Assembly: GCF_003986935.1 (NCBI RefSeq)
Contig: NZ_RJZE01000014.1
Location: forward strand, 1 to 64,000
Origin: Paraburkholderia kururiensis JCM 10599 = LMG 19447
Lineage (GTDB): Bacteria > Pseudomonadota > Gammaproteobacteria > Burkholderiales > Burkholderiaceae
Direction: 5' to 3'
DNA: 64,000 bases
Both the position numbers and the translations under genes were made by a program. Under the pieces are notes generated by a model. It was not told the DNA's origin. It saw nothing but the letters and a program-made list of their open reading frames with translations, and did not search any database. Of this stretch, positions 50,655 through 59,086 are shown one piece after another (position 1 is the stretch's first letter; each line of letters starts with the position of its first letter).

Positions 50655-51869
50655 TTACAGCGGCTTTTCGTACATATAGCGGCGCGACCACGGCAGCGTC
50701 GCCGCGCTGCGTCCGGCCTTGCGGCAGACCACCTGGAAGAGCGATACGTCGTCGTGTTCGAACGCATAGGCGCAGCCCGCCAGATACACGCGCCAGATGC
50801 GGAACTTCTCGTCGTCCACGAGCTTTCTCGCCTCTTCGGCGTGCGTCTCGAACCGTTCCGCCCAGATGTCCAGGGTGTGCGCATAGTGACGGCGCAGGCT
50901 CTCGGCGTCAATCGCTTCCAGGCCGCCGCGCTGCATGGATTCGAGCACGAGGCCGATATGCGGGAGTTCGCCGTCCGGGAACACGTAGCGGTCGATGAAT
51001 TCGCCGCCGCCCAGCGAGGTCTCGCCGCTGTCCGCATCCGACGACGTGATGCCGTGATTCATCGCGATGCCTTCGTCGGTGAGCAGGTCGTGCATCTTGC
51101 GGAAATAGCCAGGCAGGTTCTTGCGCCCCACGTGCTCGAACATGCCGACGCTCGTGATGCGATCGAATTGGCCTTCCACGTCGCGATAGTCCTGCAGGCG
51201 GATCTCGATGCGATCCGAGAGTCCTGCGGCCTTCACGCGTTCGGTGGCGAGGTTGAACTGGTTCTGCGAGAGCGTGACGCCTACGCAGTTCGCGCCGAAC
51301 TTCTGCGCGGCGCGCAGGACGAGCGCCCCCCAGCCGCAGCCGATGTCGAGCAGGCGCTGGCCGGGCTGCAACTGGATCTTGGTGAGAATGTGGTCGATCT
51401 TCTTGAGCTGAGCCGTGCCCAGATCTTCGTTGCCGTTCTCGAAGTAGGCGCACGAATAGACCATGTTCTCGTCGAGCCACAGCTTGTAGAACTCGTTCGA
51501 GACGTCGTAGTGATACTGGATCGCTTTCTTGTCCGACGCCTTCGTGTGGTTGAAGTAGCGGCGCACGCGGGCGAGCTTGCTCGCATTGGTGACCGTGCTT
51601 CGCGCCAGCGAATAGCCGATGTTGATGATGTCCGAGAGCTTGCCCTCGATGTCGATCTTGCCCTTCACATACGCTTCGCCGAGGTTGTCGAGGCTCGGTT
51701 CGAGCAGAAGCGGCAGCGCCGACGCGCTATTGACCTTCAGCGTGACCTGCGGCGCCGCGAAGTTGCCGAAATCGAGTTGTTGTCCGTCCCAGAGCACGAG
51801 ACGCGCAGGCAGATTCGCCTTGTCCCGTACTTCCTGCACCCACTGCGCCAGCTTCTTCTCCCAGAACAT
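50655..51869 (-). CDS. cfa: Cyclopropane-fatty-acyl-phospholipid synthase
   Basis: Cfa adds a methylene from SAM across double bonds of membrane lipid acyl chains, usually in stationary phase or acid stress. The 404-residue protein has HYDVSNEFYKLWLDENMVYSCAYF, the SAM motif RLLDIGCGWGALVLRAAQ, VTLSQNQFNLA, VGMFEHVG, and the catalytic Cys region RVYLAGCAYAFEHDDVSLFQVV. Cell location is the inner face of the membrane. GGAGA precedes the ATG. No RpoS-type promoter could be asserted. Confidence 0.94.
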   Translation of the reverse strand: MFWEKKLAQWVQEVRDKANLPARLVLWDGQQLDFGNFAAPQVTLKVNSASALPLLLEPSLDNLGEAYVKGKIDIEGKLSDIINIGYSLARSTVTNASKLARVRRYFNHTKASDKKAIQYHYDVSNEFYKLWLDENMVYSCAYFENGNEDLGTAQLKKIDHILTKIQLQPGQRLLDIGCGWGALVLRAAQKFGANCVGVTLSQNQFNLATERVKAAGLSDRIEIRLQDYRDVEGQFDRITSVGMFEHVGRKNLPGYFRKMHDLLTDEGIAMNHGITSSDADSGETSLGGGEFIDRYVFPDGELPHIGLVLESMQRGGLEAIDAESLRRHYAHTLDIWAERFETHAEEARKLVDDEKFRIWRVYLAGCAYAFEHDDVSLFQVVCRKAGRSAATLPWSRRYMYEKPL

Positions 51870-52027
51870 GTGATTTCTCCGTGTCCGATGAAATACAAAG
51901 CAAAGCTCATGGATCGCGCCGATGCGCTCCTTTTTGTGCTGCGTGTTACCCCGATGGAGTACGCGATCCGTATTTTCACTGCGCGCCGGGTGCGCCCCGC
52001 GCGGCGGTGTTCGTCAACGCCTCGACG

Positions 52028-52666
52028 TCAAGGCGACAGCCGCGCGATGCGCCAGTCGCCGCCTGTTTCGCGCGTGTAGAGAATGCGGTCGTGCAAGCGG
52101 GACGGGCGGCCCTGCCAGAACTCGATGGCCTGCGGCACGAGCCGGTAGCCGCCCCAGTGCGACGGGCGCGGCGGATGTTCACCGTACTTCGCTGCCATGT
52201 CGCGCTCGCGTGCTTCCAGCACGGCGCGGCTTTCAATTTCCTTGCTTTGTTCCGATGCCCACGCGCCAATGCGCGAGCCGAGCGGACGCGAGGCGAAGTA
52301 GGCGTCGCTTTCCTCGGCGCTTGTCTTGACGACGCTACCGTCGATGCGCACCTGCCGTTCCAGCTCGATCCAGTAGAAAAGCAGGCTCGCGTGCGGATTG
52401 GCGGCCAGTTCGTGGCCCTTGCGGCTTTCGTAATTCGTGAAGAAGACGAAGCCCTGTTCGTCCACGCCCTTGATGAGCAGGATCCGCGCGGTAGGACGAG
52501 CGTTCTCGTCCACCGTGGCGAGCGTCATCGCGTTTGGTTCGGGCAGTTTGGCGTCGAGCGCCTCGGCGAACCATTTGTGGAATTGTTGGATCGGGTTGGG
52601 ATCCACGTCGGTCACGTCGAGTGAGCCGAGCGAATAATTCTTGCGGAGATTAGCGAGGGAAGTCAT
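52028..52666 (-). CDS. pdxH: Pyridoxamine 5'-phosphate oxidase
   Basis: PdxH makes pyridoxal phosphate from pyridoxine or pyridoxamine phosphate with FMN and O2. The 212-residue protein starts MTSLANLRKNYSLGSL and has MTLATVDENARPTARILLIKGVDEQGFVFFTNYESRKG, SLLFYWIELERQVRIDG, SRPLGSRIGAWASEQS, and the C-terminal RPSHWGGYRLVP and EFWQGRPSRLHDRILY signature. A start seven codons upstream is possible but less typical. Confidence 0.95.
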   Translation of the reverse strand: MTSLANLRKNYSLGSLDVTDVDPNPIQQFHKWFAEALDAKLPEPNAMTLATVDENARPTARILLIKGVDEQGFVFFTNYESRKGHELAANPHASLLFYWIELERQVRIDGSVVKTSAEESDAYFASRPLGSRIGAWASEQSKEIESRAVLEARERDMAAKYGEHPPRPSHWGGYRLVPQAIEFWQGRPSRLHDRILYTRETGGDWRIARLSP

Positions 52667-52884
52667 GTTCTTATGCGCACGCTTCAATTAGGCCAGTATA
52701 GCCGGGGTGTGAATTTTCTGCGTGCGGTCGCACGCGCGTGAAAGGGCGCGCCGTTTCCTTGCGCGCGATCAGGCAAAATACGGTTTGCCCGCGCTCCGCC
52801 GTCCGCTGCCGCGCCGTTGCAGGCCCTGGCGGCCGTGCCAGACGGCCGGATCCGAAGCGCCTCCTTCTGTTTCCGTATCGAGCC

Positions 52885-53802
52885 ATGTCCGCCTCCGGCC
52901 TTACCGCGCACCACGCTACTTCCGATGTTACCTCCAGCCTCGCCGAGCCTGAAGCCGCCGATCGCGCCCGCCGTTTCGGCGGCATTGCGCGGCTTTACGG
53001 CGACGCGGCGCTGGCCGGCTTCGAGCGTGCCCACGTGGCGGTGATCGGCATAGGCGGCGTGGGTTCGTGGGCGGCCGAGGCGCTCGCGCGCAGCGCGGTG
53101 GGCACGATCACGCTGATCGACCTCGACAACGTGGCCGAAAGCAACACGAACCGGCAGATCCACGCGCTCGACGGCAACTATGGCAAGCCCAAGGTAGAAG
53201 CCATGGCGGAGCGGATCGCGCTGATCGACCCCGCGTGCAAGGTGCGGCTCGTGGAGGACTTCGTCGAGCCCGACAATTTCGACGCAGTGCTGGGCGCCGG
53301 CTTCGACTACGTGATCGACGCCATCGACAGCGTGCGCACGAAAACCGCGCTCATCGCGTGGTGCGTGGCGCGCGGGCAGCCGCTCGTGACCGTGGGCGGC
53401 GCGGGCGGTCAACTGGACCCCACGCGCATTCGCATCGACGACCTCGCGCTCACCATTCAAGACCCGCTGCTCTCGAAAGTGCGCGCGCAATTACGCAAGC
53501 AGCACGGCTTTCCGCGCGGACCGAAGGCGAAGTTCAAGGTGAGCGCCGTGTATTCGGACGAGCCGCTCATCTACCCCGAAACAGCGGTCTGCGACATCGA
53601 CGCCGACGCCGAGCACGTGAGCACGTCGCCGGGGCACAGCGGACCGGTGGGTCTCAACTGCGCGGGCTTCGGATCGAGCGTATGCGTGACCGCGAGCTTC
53701 GGCTTTGCTGCGGCCTCGCACGTGCTGCGAGCACTCGCCCGCCGCGCGACGGACGCGGCGCGCGGCGAAGGTCTCGCCGCAGCCGCCACCACGCGCGCAT
53801 AA
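52885..53802 (+). CDS. tcdA: tRNA threonylcarbamoyladenosine dehydratase
   Basis: TcdA (CsdL) cyclises t6A37 of tRNA to ct6A using ATP. The 305-residue E1-like protein has RRFGGIARLYGDAAL, the nucleotide-binding VAVIGIGGVGSWAAEALARS (residues 52-71), LIDLDNVAESNTNRQIHAL, and VIDAIDSVRTKTALI. The start MSASGLTA is chosen since the upstream frame is low-complexity and overlaps the pdxH promoter side. tsaE, which serves the preceding t6A step, lies 5 kb away. Confidence 0.9.
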   Translation: MSASGLTAHHATSDVTSSLAEPEAADRARRFGGIARLYGDAALAGFERAHVAVIGIGGVGSWAAEALARSAVGTITLIDLDNVAESNTNRQIHALDGNYGKPKVEAMAERIALIDPACKVRLVEDFVEPDNFDAVLGAGFDYVIDAIDSVRTKTALIAWCVARGQPLVTVGGAGGQLDPTRIRIDDLALTIQDPLLSKVRAQLRKQHGFPRGPKAKFKVSAVYSDEPLIYPETAVCDIDADAEHVSTSPGHSGPVGLNCAGFGSSVCVTASFGFAAASHVLRALARRATDAARGEGLAAAATTRA

Positions 53803-53811
53803 AAAGCGAAT

Positions 53812-53827
53812 GCGGCCCGAAGGCCGC
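53812..53827 (-). terminator. Possible hairpin terminator after cnoX
   Basis: Between convergent tcdA and cnoX, GCGGCC (53812-53817), loop CGAA, GGCCGC (53822-53827). On the minus strand the loop is TTCG and TTTTT follows 7 bases later (53805-53801). Confidence 0.35.
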
Positions 53828-53897
53828 GTCATGGTCGTGGGAGGGGATGCCGGATGAAGCGAAGCGGCGAAGATAAGGCGCGTTCGGAAACGCGCCG

Positions 53898-54746
53898 TCA
53901 ATAAAGCGCCGCGCTCAGCTTGCGGCGCCATTCGCTCACGAGCTGCGGCTGCCCGGCCGCGAGATCGAACACCGACAACATCGTCTTGCGGCCGATGTCC
54001 TCACGGAACGACCGGTCGCACTTCACGATTTCCAGCAGATGTTCGAGCGCGCCCGCGTACTGACGGCGGGCGATCAGCGCGCTCGCCAGGTCGAAGCGGG
54101 CGTTGAGGTCGGTCGGATCTGCGGCCACGCGCGCTTCGAGCGCGTCGGTGGGCGGCAGATCGGCGGCAGCGTCCACTGCGTCGAGCCGCGTTTTCAGCGC
54201 GTTGAAGCGGGCGTCGATACCTTGCGTCGTCTTGGGCGAGAGCAGTTCCACTTCGGCGCGGGCGTCGTCGATGCGCTGGTCTTCGAGCAGCATTTCGATC
54301 AGGTCCATGCGAGCGTCGTCGTAGCCGGGGTCGTAGGCGAGGGTGGCCTTCAGCGCGTCGTAGGCCTCGTCGCGACGGCCTTCCGCAAGGGCCGCGAGCG
54401 CCACGCGGCGTGCCGCCTCGGCGCCGTCGGGTACGAGCCGGTCGAGGAACGCACGCAGCTGACCCTCGGCCAGCACGCCGACGAACTGATCCACCGGACG
54501 ACCGTCTGCAAACGCGATCACGTGTGGAATGCTGCGCACCTGGAAGTGGGCCGCCAGCTCCTGGTTCTCGTCGACGTTGACCTTCACGAGCTTCCATTTG
54601 CCGCCGTACTCGGTTTCGAGGCGCTCGAGCATCGGACCGAGCGTGCGGCACGGACCGCACCACGGCGCCCAGAAGTCCACCAGCACCGGCGCGAGCGTCG
54701 AGGCAGCGATCACATCTTTTTCGAAAGTGGCGAGTGTGGTGTCCAT
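53898..54746 (-). CDS. cnoX: Chaperedoxin CnoX (YbbN), thioredoxin-TPR protein
   Basis: A 282-residue protein with an N-terminal thioredoxin domain (residues 1-110) and C-terminal TPR repeats (110-282: AALAEGRRDEAYDALKATLAYDPGYDDAR; LASALIARRQYAGALEHLLEIVK). The redox site is an intact W29-C-G-P-C33. CnoX holds oxidised or hypochlorite-damaged proteins and passes them to GroEL. The enterobacterial protein lacks the two-cysteine site; here it is present, so reductase activity is likely too. The start MDTTLATF follows a usable Shine-Dalgarno (GAGGATGC). Confidence 0.88.
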   Translation of the reverse strand: MDTTLATFEKDVIAASTLAPVLVDFWAPWCGPCRTLGPMLERLETEYGGKWKLVKVNVDENQELAAHFQVRSIPHVIAFADGRPVDQFVGVLAEGQLRAFLDRLVPDGAEAARRVALAALAEGRRDEAYDALKATLAYDPGYDDARMDLIEMLLEDQRIDDARAEVELLSPKTTQGIDARFNALKTRLDAVDAAADLPPTDALEARVAADPTDLNARFDLASALIARRQYAGALEHLLEIVKCDRSFREDIGRKTMLSVFDLAAGQPQLVSEWRRKLSAALY

Positions 54747-54806
54747 TGCATCCTCGTGGGAAAACTGTCTCGATTTCATCTAGGGGCGGCGGCGGGCCAT
54801 TTCAAG

Positions 54807-55682
54807 CTACTTCTTCTGCGGCAACGGAATCCAGTCCGTTTCCCCGGGCACCTGGCCCATCTGCTGGTTCATCCACGCCGTCTTGGCGTGCTCGATTTTG
54901 TCGCGCGAACTCGACACGAAATTCCATTCGATGAACCGCTCGCCTGCAAGTTTCTCGCCGCCCAGCAGCATGACCGTGGCGCCGCGCGTGCTCGCGAGCG
55001 TCACGGTTTCGCCGGGCACGAGCACGGCCATGCGGTAGGGGTCGAGTGGCGTGCCGTCGATGGCGAGGTCGCCCTCCACGAGATACACGCCGCGTTCTTC
55101 GTGCTCCGGTTCGAGCGCGAAGGCCGCGCCGGGCGCGAAGTGTGCTGCGACATAGAGCGTGCCCGAGAAGGTTTCGACCGGCGACGTCTGGCCGAACGCC
55201 GTGCCGGCAATGACGCGCAGCGTCACGCCGTTGCGCTCGAGTTGCGGCAGCGTGGCGCCCGGATGGTGAGCGAACGAAGGCTCGATGTCTTCGTCCTCCA
55301 CGGGCAGTGCGACCCAGGTCTGGATGCCGTGCACCGTCATGCCGCGCGCGCGGTCTTCTTCGGGCGTGCGTTCGGAGTGGACGATACCGCGGCCCGCGGT
55401 CATCCAGTTCACGTCGCCGGGCACGATCTTCTGCGCAGAGCCGAGGCTGTCGCGATGCATGATGGCCCCGTCGAACAGATACGTGACGGTGGCGAGCCCG
55501 ATATGCGGATGCGGACGCACGTCGATGCCGGAGCCGGGCGCGAGCGTGGCGGGGCCCATGTGGTCGAAGAAGATGAACGGCCCGACGAGGCGCGCGGCGA
55601 GCGCCGGCAAGACGCGGCGCACCATGAGGTTGCCGATGTCGCGTTCATGAGGCTTGAGGACTGCTTTAATCGCAGGGGACAT
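54807..55682 (-). CDS. Pirin family protein
   Basis: A 291-residue bicupin. The metal-binding residues of pirin are seen in DVRPHPHIGLATVTYLFDG (two His) and GRGIVHSERTPEE (His and Glu), and GPFIFFDHMGPATLAPG is also characteristic. Some bacterial pirins are quercetinases or bind pyruvate dehydrogenase; role here unknown. Single gene, 60 bases from cnoX, possibly co-transcribed. Confidence 0.9.
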   Translation of the reverse strand: MSPAIKAVLKPHERDIGNLMVRRVLPALAARLVGPFIFFDHMGPATLAPGSGIDVRPHPHIGLATVTYLFDGAIMHRDSLGSAQKIVPGDVNWMTAGRGIVHSERTPEEDRARGMTVHGIQTWVALPVEDEDIEPSFAHHPGATLPQLERNGVTLRVIAGTAFGQTSPVETFSGTLYVAAHFAPGAAFALEPEHEERGVYLVEGDLAIDGTPLDPYRMAVLVPGETVTLASTRGATVMLLGGEKLAGERFIEWNFVSSSRDKIEHAKTAWMNQQMGQVPGETDWIPLPQKK

Positions 55683-55879
55683 GAGGATTCCTTGGTGGCC
55701 TGGGCGAGCGACGGGCCCATTCTAGCCTCATGCGGCGCGACGGTACCTGGAGCCTGTGCAGCAGGGCCATCGGCGCACCGGGGCCGCCTCGGCGAGTGTC
55801 GGGAGCCCCAGGCTAAACTCGGCCACGTCCAGCAGAAACGCAGGAAAAACTTCAATAAAACAGAAAGGAGGAGCCGGCC

Positions 55880-56779
55880 ATGTCGCCGAAAGACCTGTTG
55901 CTCGCGCTTGTCGTCGTGGTGGCGTGGGGCGTCAACTTCGTGGTGATCAAGGTGGGTCTGCACGGTGTGCCGCCCATGCTGCTGGGTGCGCTTCGGTTCA
56001 TGCTCGCCGCGGTGCCGGCGGTCTTTTTCGTGAAGCGTCCGCGCGTGCCGTTGCGCTGGCTCTTCGCCTACGGCGCAACCATTTCCTTCGGCCAGTTCGC
56101 GTTTCTGTTCTACGCGCTGTATGTGGGCATGCCAGCGGGGCTCGCTTCGCTGGTGCTTCAGGCGCAGGCGTTTTTCACGTTCGGGTTCGCCGTGCTGTTC
56201 CTGCACGAGCGCTTTCGCGTGCAGAACCTCGCAGGTCTCGCGATCGCGGCCGCGGGCCTGGCCGTGATCGGCACCGTGAGCGCGGCGGGCTCGTCGGGCG
56301 GCCATTCGATGACGCTCGCGGGCTTCCTCCTCACGCTGTGCGCGGCGGTGCTCTGGGCGCTCGGCAACATCGTGACGAAGAAAGTGGGCAAGGTGGACCT
56401 TGTGGCGCTCGTCGTGTGGGGCAGCCTCATTCCGCCGCTGCCGTTTCTGGCGTTGTCGTACGTGATGGAAGGGCCGGCGCGCATGGCGGCGGCGCTGAGC
56501 GGCATCGGCGTGACCTCGATACTCGCCATCGTCTATCTCGCCTTCGTGGCGACCATTCTGGGCTACGGGCTGTGGAGCCGGCTGCTTTCGCGCTATCCGG
56601 CCTCGCAGGTGGCGCCATTCTCGCTGCTCGTGCCGATTGTCGGGCTGGCATCGGCCGCGCTGCTGCTGGGCGAGCATCTGTCGACGGTCCAGGTCGCGGG
56701 CGCCGGGCTCGTCATGCTCGGGCTGGTCGTGAACGTGTTTGGCGGCTGGGTGGCGCAGCGTTTTGCGGCTGCGCGTTGA
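55880..56779 (+). CDS. eamA: EamA family exporter (O-acetylserine/cysteine type)
   Basis: A 299-residue ten-helix transporter with two EamA repeats. The wording is very close to E. coli EamA: VVVAWGVNFVVIKVGLHGVPP, ISFGQFAFLFYAL, GMPAGLASLVLQAQAFFT, LCAAVLWALGNI, YLAFVATILGYGLW and APFSLLVPIVGLASAALLLGE. EamA exports O-acetylserine and cysteine. AGGAGGAG precedes the ATG at good spacing. Substrate is inferred from similarity only. Confidence 0.9.
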   Translation: MSPKDLLLALVVVVAWGVNFVVIKVGLHGVPPMLLGALRFMLAAVPAVFFVKRPRVPLRWLFAYGATISFGQFAFLFYALYVGMPAGLASLVLQAQAFFTFGFAVLFLHERFRVQNLAGLAIAAAGLAVIGTVSAAGSSGGHSMTLAGFLLTLCAAVLWALGNIVTKKVGKVDLVALVVWGSLIPPLPFLALSYVMEGPARMAAALSGIGVTSILAIVYLAFVATILGYGLWSRLLSRYPASQVAPFSLLVPIVGLASAALLLGEHLSTVQVAGAGLVMLGLVVNVFGGWVAQRFAAAR

Positions 56780-56904
56780 GGGTTCGGCGTCGTGCTGCGA
56801 TCGTTCGGCAGGACGCCGATGCGGGCACGGTTCAAGCCGGTGAGCGCCTGGCGGGGCACCGGCAAGACGTGCGCGGAGCGTGCACCGCGTACGCTCCTCG
56901 CCCC

Positions 56905-58470
56905 TTACGTCATCCGGCTTTTCGCCAGCGGCGGATTCGCTGCGAAGTACCGCTTGATGCCCTTCATGATGGCGTCGGCCATCTGGTCGCGATAGCTGTC
57001 GTCGTTGAGCTTGCGCTCTTCGTCCGGGTTGCTGATGAAGGCGGTCTCCACGAGGATCGACGGAATGTCCGGCGCCTTCAGCACGGCGAAGCCCGCCTGT
57101 TCCACCGCACCCTTGTGCAGCTTGTTGATGTCGCCAATCTCCTTGAGCACGAAGTTGCCGTAGCGCAGCGAGTCGCGAATCTGCGCGGTGGTGGACATGT
57201 CGAAGAGCGCGCGGTTGACGGTGGCGTCCGCAGTCTTGATGTTGATGCCGCCAATCAGGTCCGACGAGTTTTCCTTGTTCGCCATCCAGCGCGCCGCGGC
57301 GCTCGACGCACCGTGTTCCGAGAGCGCGAACACGGAGGAGCCGCGCGCTTCGGGCGTGGTGAACGCATCGGCGTGGATCGAGACGAACAGGTCCGCGCCC
57401 ACGCGCCGCGCCTTCTGCACGCGCACGTTGAGCGGCACGAAGAAGTCGGCGTCGCGCGTCATCATGGCGCGCATGTTGGGCTGGGCGTCGATCTTCGCGC
57501 GCAGTTTCTTCGCGACGTCGAGGGCGATGTGCTTCTCGTAGCTACCGCCGCTGCCGATGGCGCCCGGGTCTTCGCCGCCATGGCCGGGGTCGATCGCGAC
57601 GGTGAGCAGGCGCACTGTGTTGCCCCGGCCGCCTTTCGGTGTGGTGAACGCGTAGGTGTCGCTGTCGGTGCCGTCGTCCGTGTTGCCGCCGCTCTTGTCC
57701 CGCGCGATGGCGGCAGGCGGCTGCGTGGGCTTCGGTGTGGCGCGCGGACCCGCGGGACCATTCGCGCCCGCGGCGGGCGGCGTATGTGCCGCCGAGGGTG
57801 GCCGCGGCACGTCGCCCGCCGAACCGCCGTTCTGCGCGTAGCGCTGGAAGAACGCCTCGCTGTTGTCGGCTGAGCCGGGCGGCGTGTTGGGGCCGCCCAG
57901 CGTGGCCGCGGGCGGGGCGCTGTTCTCATTGAGCTGCTGCTCCTTGCGCTCGGTCTGCGCAAGCAGGTCCATCAACGGGTCAGGTGCCACGGCCGGGTAG
58001 AGGTCGAAGACGAGCCGGTAGCGGTACGAGCCCACAGGCTGCAGCGTGAACACCTGCGGCTTCACCTGGCCTTTGAGGTCGAACACCATGCGCACCACGT
58101 GCGGCTGATATTGCCCCACGCGCACGGACTGAATCTGCGGATCGTTCGGCGTGATCTTGGAGACCAGGTCGCGCAGCGACTGGTCGAGGTCGAGCCCGTT
58201 GAGGTCGACCACGAGCCGGTCCGGTCCTTGCAGAAGCTGCTGCGTGTTCTGCAGCGGCTGATCCGATTCGATGGTGACGCGCGTGTAGTCGCGCGCCGGC
58301 CACACACGCACGCCGACCACCGACGTTGCCCAGGCGAGGCGCGGCGCAACGAGCCCGAGCACGAGCGTGGACGCGCCCGCCCGCAGGATCTGCCGGCGTC
58401 GCCAGTTGTGGCTCGCGGTGGCGGCGGATTCTATGGAGCGGAACGGTTTGATTAACATCTTTCCAGACAT
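56905..58470 (-). CDS. amiC: N-acetylmuramoyl-L-alanine amidase, Tat-exported
   Basis: A 521-residue periplasmic amidase that cleaves septal peptidoglycan for daughter-cell separation. The N-terminus has a twin-arginine signal (NWRRRQILRAGASTLVLGLVAP). An AMIN domain follows (about 50-165), then a Pro/Gly/Ala linker (190-280) and an Amidase_3 zinc domain with IDPGHGGEDPGAIG, VSIHADAF and LVETAFISNPDEE. The start at 58470 has AGGA 5 bases ahead; a second ATG four codons on is possible. It overlaps the end of tsaE by 19 bases. EnvC/NlpD-type activators are not in the window. Confidence 0.92.
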   Translation of the reverse strand: MSGKMLIKPFRSIESAATASHNWRRRQILRAGASTLVLGLVAPRLAWATSVVGVRVWPARDYTRVTIESDQPLQNTQQLLQGPDRLVVDLNGLDLDQSLRDLVSKITPNDPQIQSVRVGQYQPHVVRMVFDLKGQVKPQVFTLQPVGSYRYRLVFDLYPAVAPDPLMDLLAQTERKEQQLNENSAPPAATLGGPNTPPGSADNSEAFFQRYAQNGGSAGDVPRPPSAAHTPPAAGANGPAGPRATPKPTQPPAAIARDKSGGNTDDGTDSDTYAFTTPKGGRGNTVRLLTVAIDPGHGGEDPGAIGSGGSYEKHIALDVAKKLRAKIDAQPNMRAMMTRDADFFVPLNVRVQKARRVGADLFVSIHADAFTTPEARGSSVFALSEHGASSAAARWMANKENSSDLIGGINIKTADATVNRALFDMSTTAQIRDSLRYGNFVLKEIGDINKLHKGAVEQAGFAVLKAPDIPSILVETAFISNPDEERKLNDDSYRDQMADAIMKGIKRYFAANPPLAKSRMT

Positions 58471-59069
58471 GCCTTTCCTGTTTCGCTGTACGCGCGCGCG
58501 GTGAGGGCACGCGCGTCATGCTCTTTGCCGTTCCGCAGTTCGCTCACGACGTCGAGCGAAAAAACGAGATCCGGCACGCCGAGCAGCGCGCCTGCCCGCT
58601 GAGGCCATTCGACGAGGCAGATCGCGCCGCTGCCGAAGTACTCGCGAAAGCCGGCATCGGCCCATTCGGCCGGATCGGCAAAGCGGTACAAATCGAAGTG
58701 ATAGAGCTCGAGTTCCCCATCCGGCGTTTCCACGGCATAGGGTTCGACGAGCGTGTAGGTCGGACTGCGCACCCGGCCGATGTGGCCGAAACCGCGCAGC
58801 ATGGCCCGCACGAGCGTGGTCTTGCCGGCGCCCAGGTCGCCGGTCAGTTGCACCTGCAGGCCCTCGAATGCCGCGCCGCCTTGCGTTGCCTCGGCGCTCG
58901 CCTTGGCGTGGCGTACCTCGGCAATCGCGTGCGCTGCGCGCGCGCCGAACGCCTGGGTGGCCGCGTCGTCCGCGAGCGCGAAGTGGCGCTCGAGCAGGAC
59001 GGTGGCGTGAGCCAGGCTGGTGAGTGCTTCGTGGCCTGACGTGCCGGCGGTACCGGGCGTATTGGGCAT
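58452..59069 (-). CDS. tsaE: tRNA threonylcarbamoyladenosine biosynthesis ATPase TsaE
   Basis: TsaE is the ATPase needed with TsaB-TsaD to make t6A37 in tRNA. The 205-residue protein has P-loop GDLGAGKTTL (residues 77-86), MLRGFGHIGRVRSPTYTLVEPY, LYHFDLYRF and ICLVEWPQRAGALLGVPDL. It is longer than the usual 150 residues because of an N-terminal extension and an insert around 50-68. Start MPNTPGTAG. The tsaE-amiC order is widespread in proteobacteria. Divergent from queG with a short shared spacer. Confidence 0.94.
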   Translation of the reverse strand: MPNTPGTAGTSGHEALTSLAHATVLLERHFALADDAATQAFGARAAHAIAEVRHAKASAEATQGGAAFEGLQVQLTGDLGAGKTTLVRAMLRGFGHIGRVRSPTYTLVEPYAVETPDGELELYHFDLYRFADPAEWADAGFREYFGSGAICLVEWPQRAGALLGVPDLVFSLDVVSELRNGKEHDARALTARAYSETGKACLERC

Positions 59070-59086
59070 TCTCGTAAAATGGCGTG

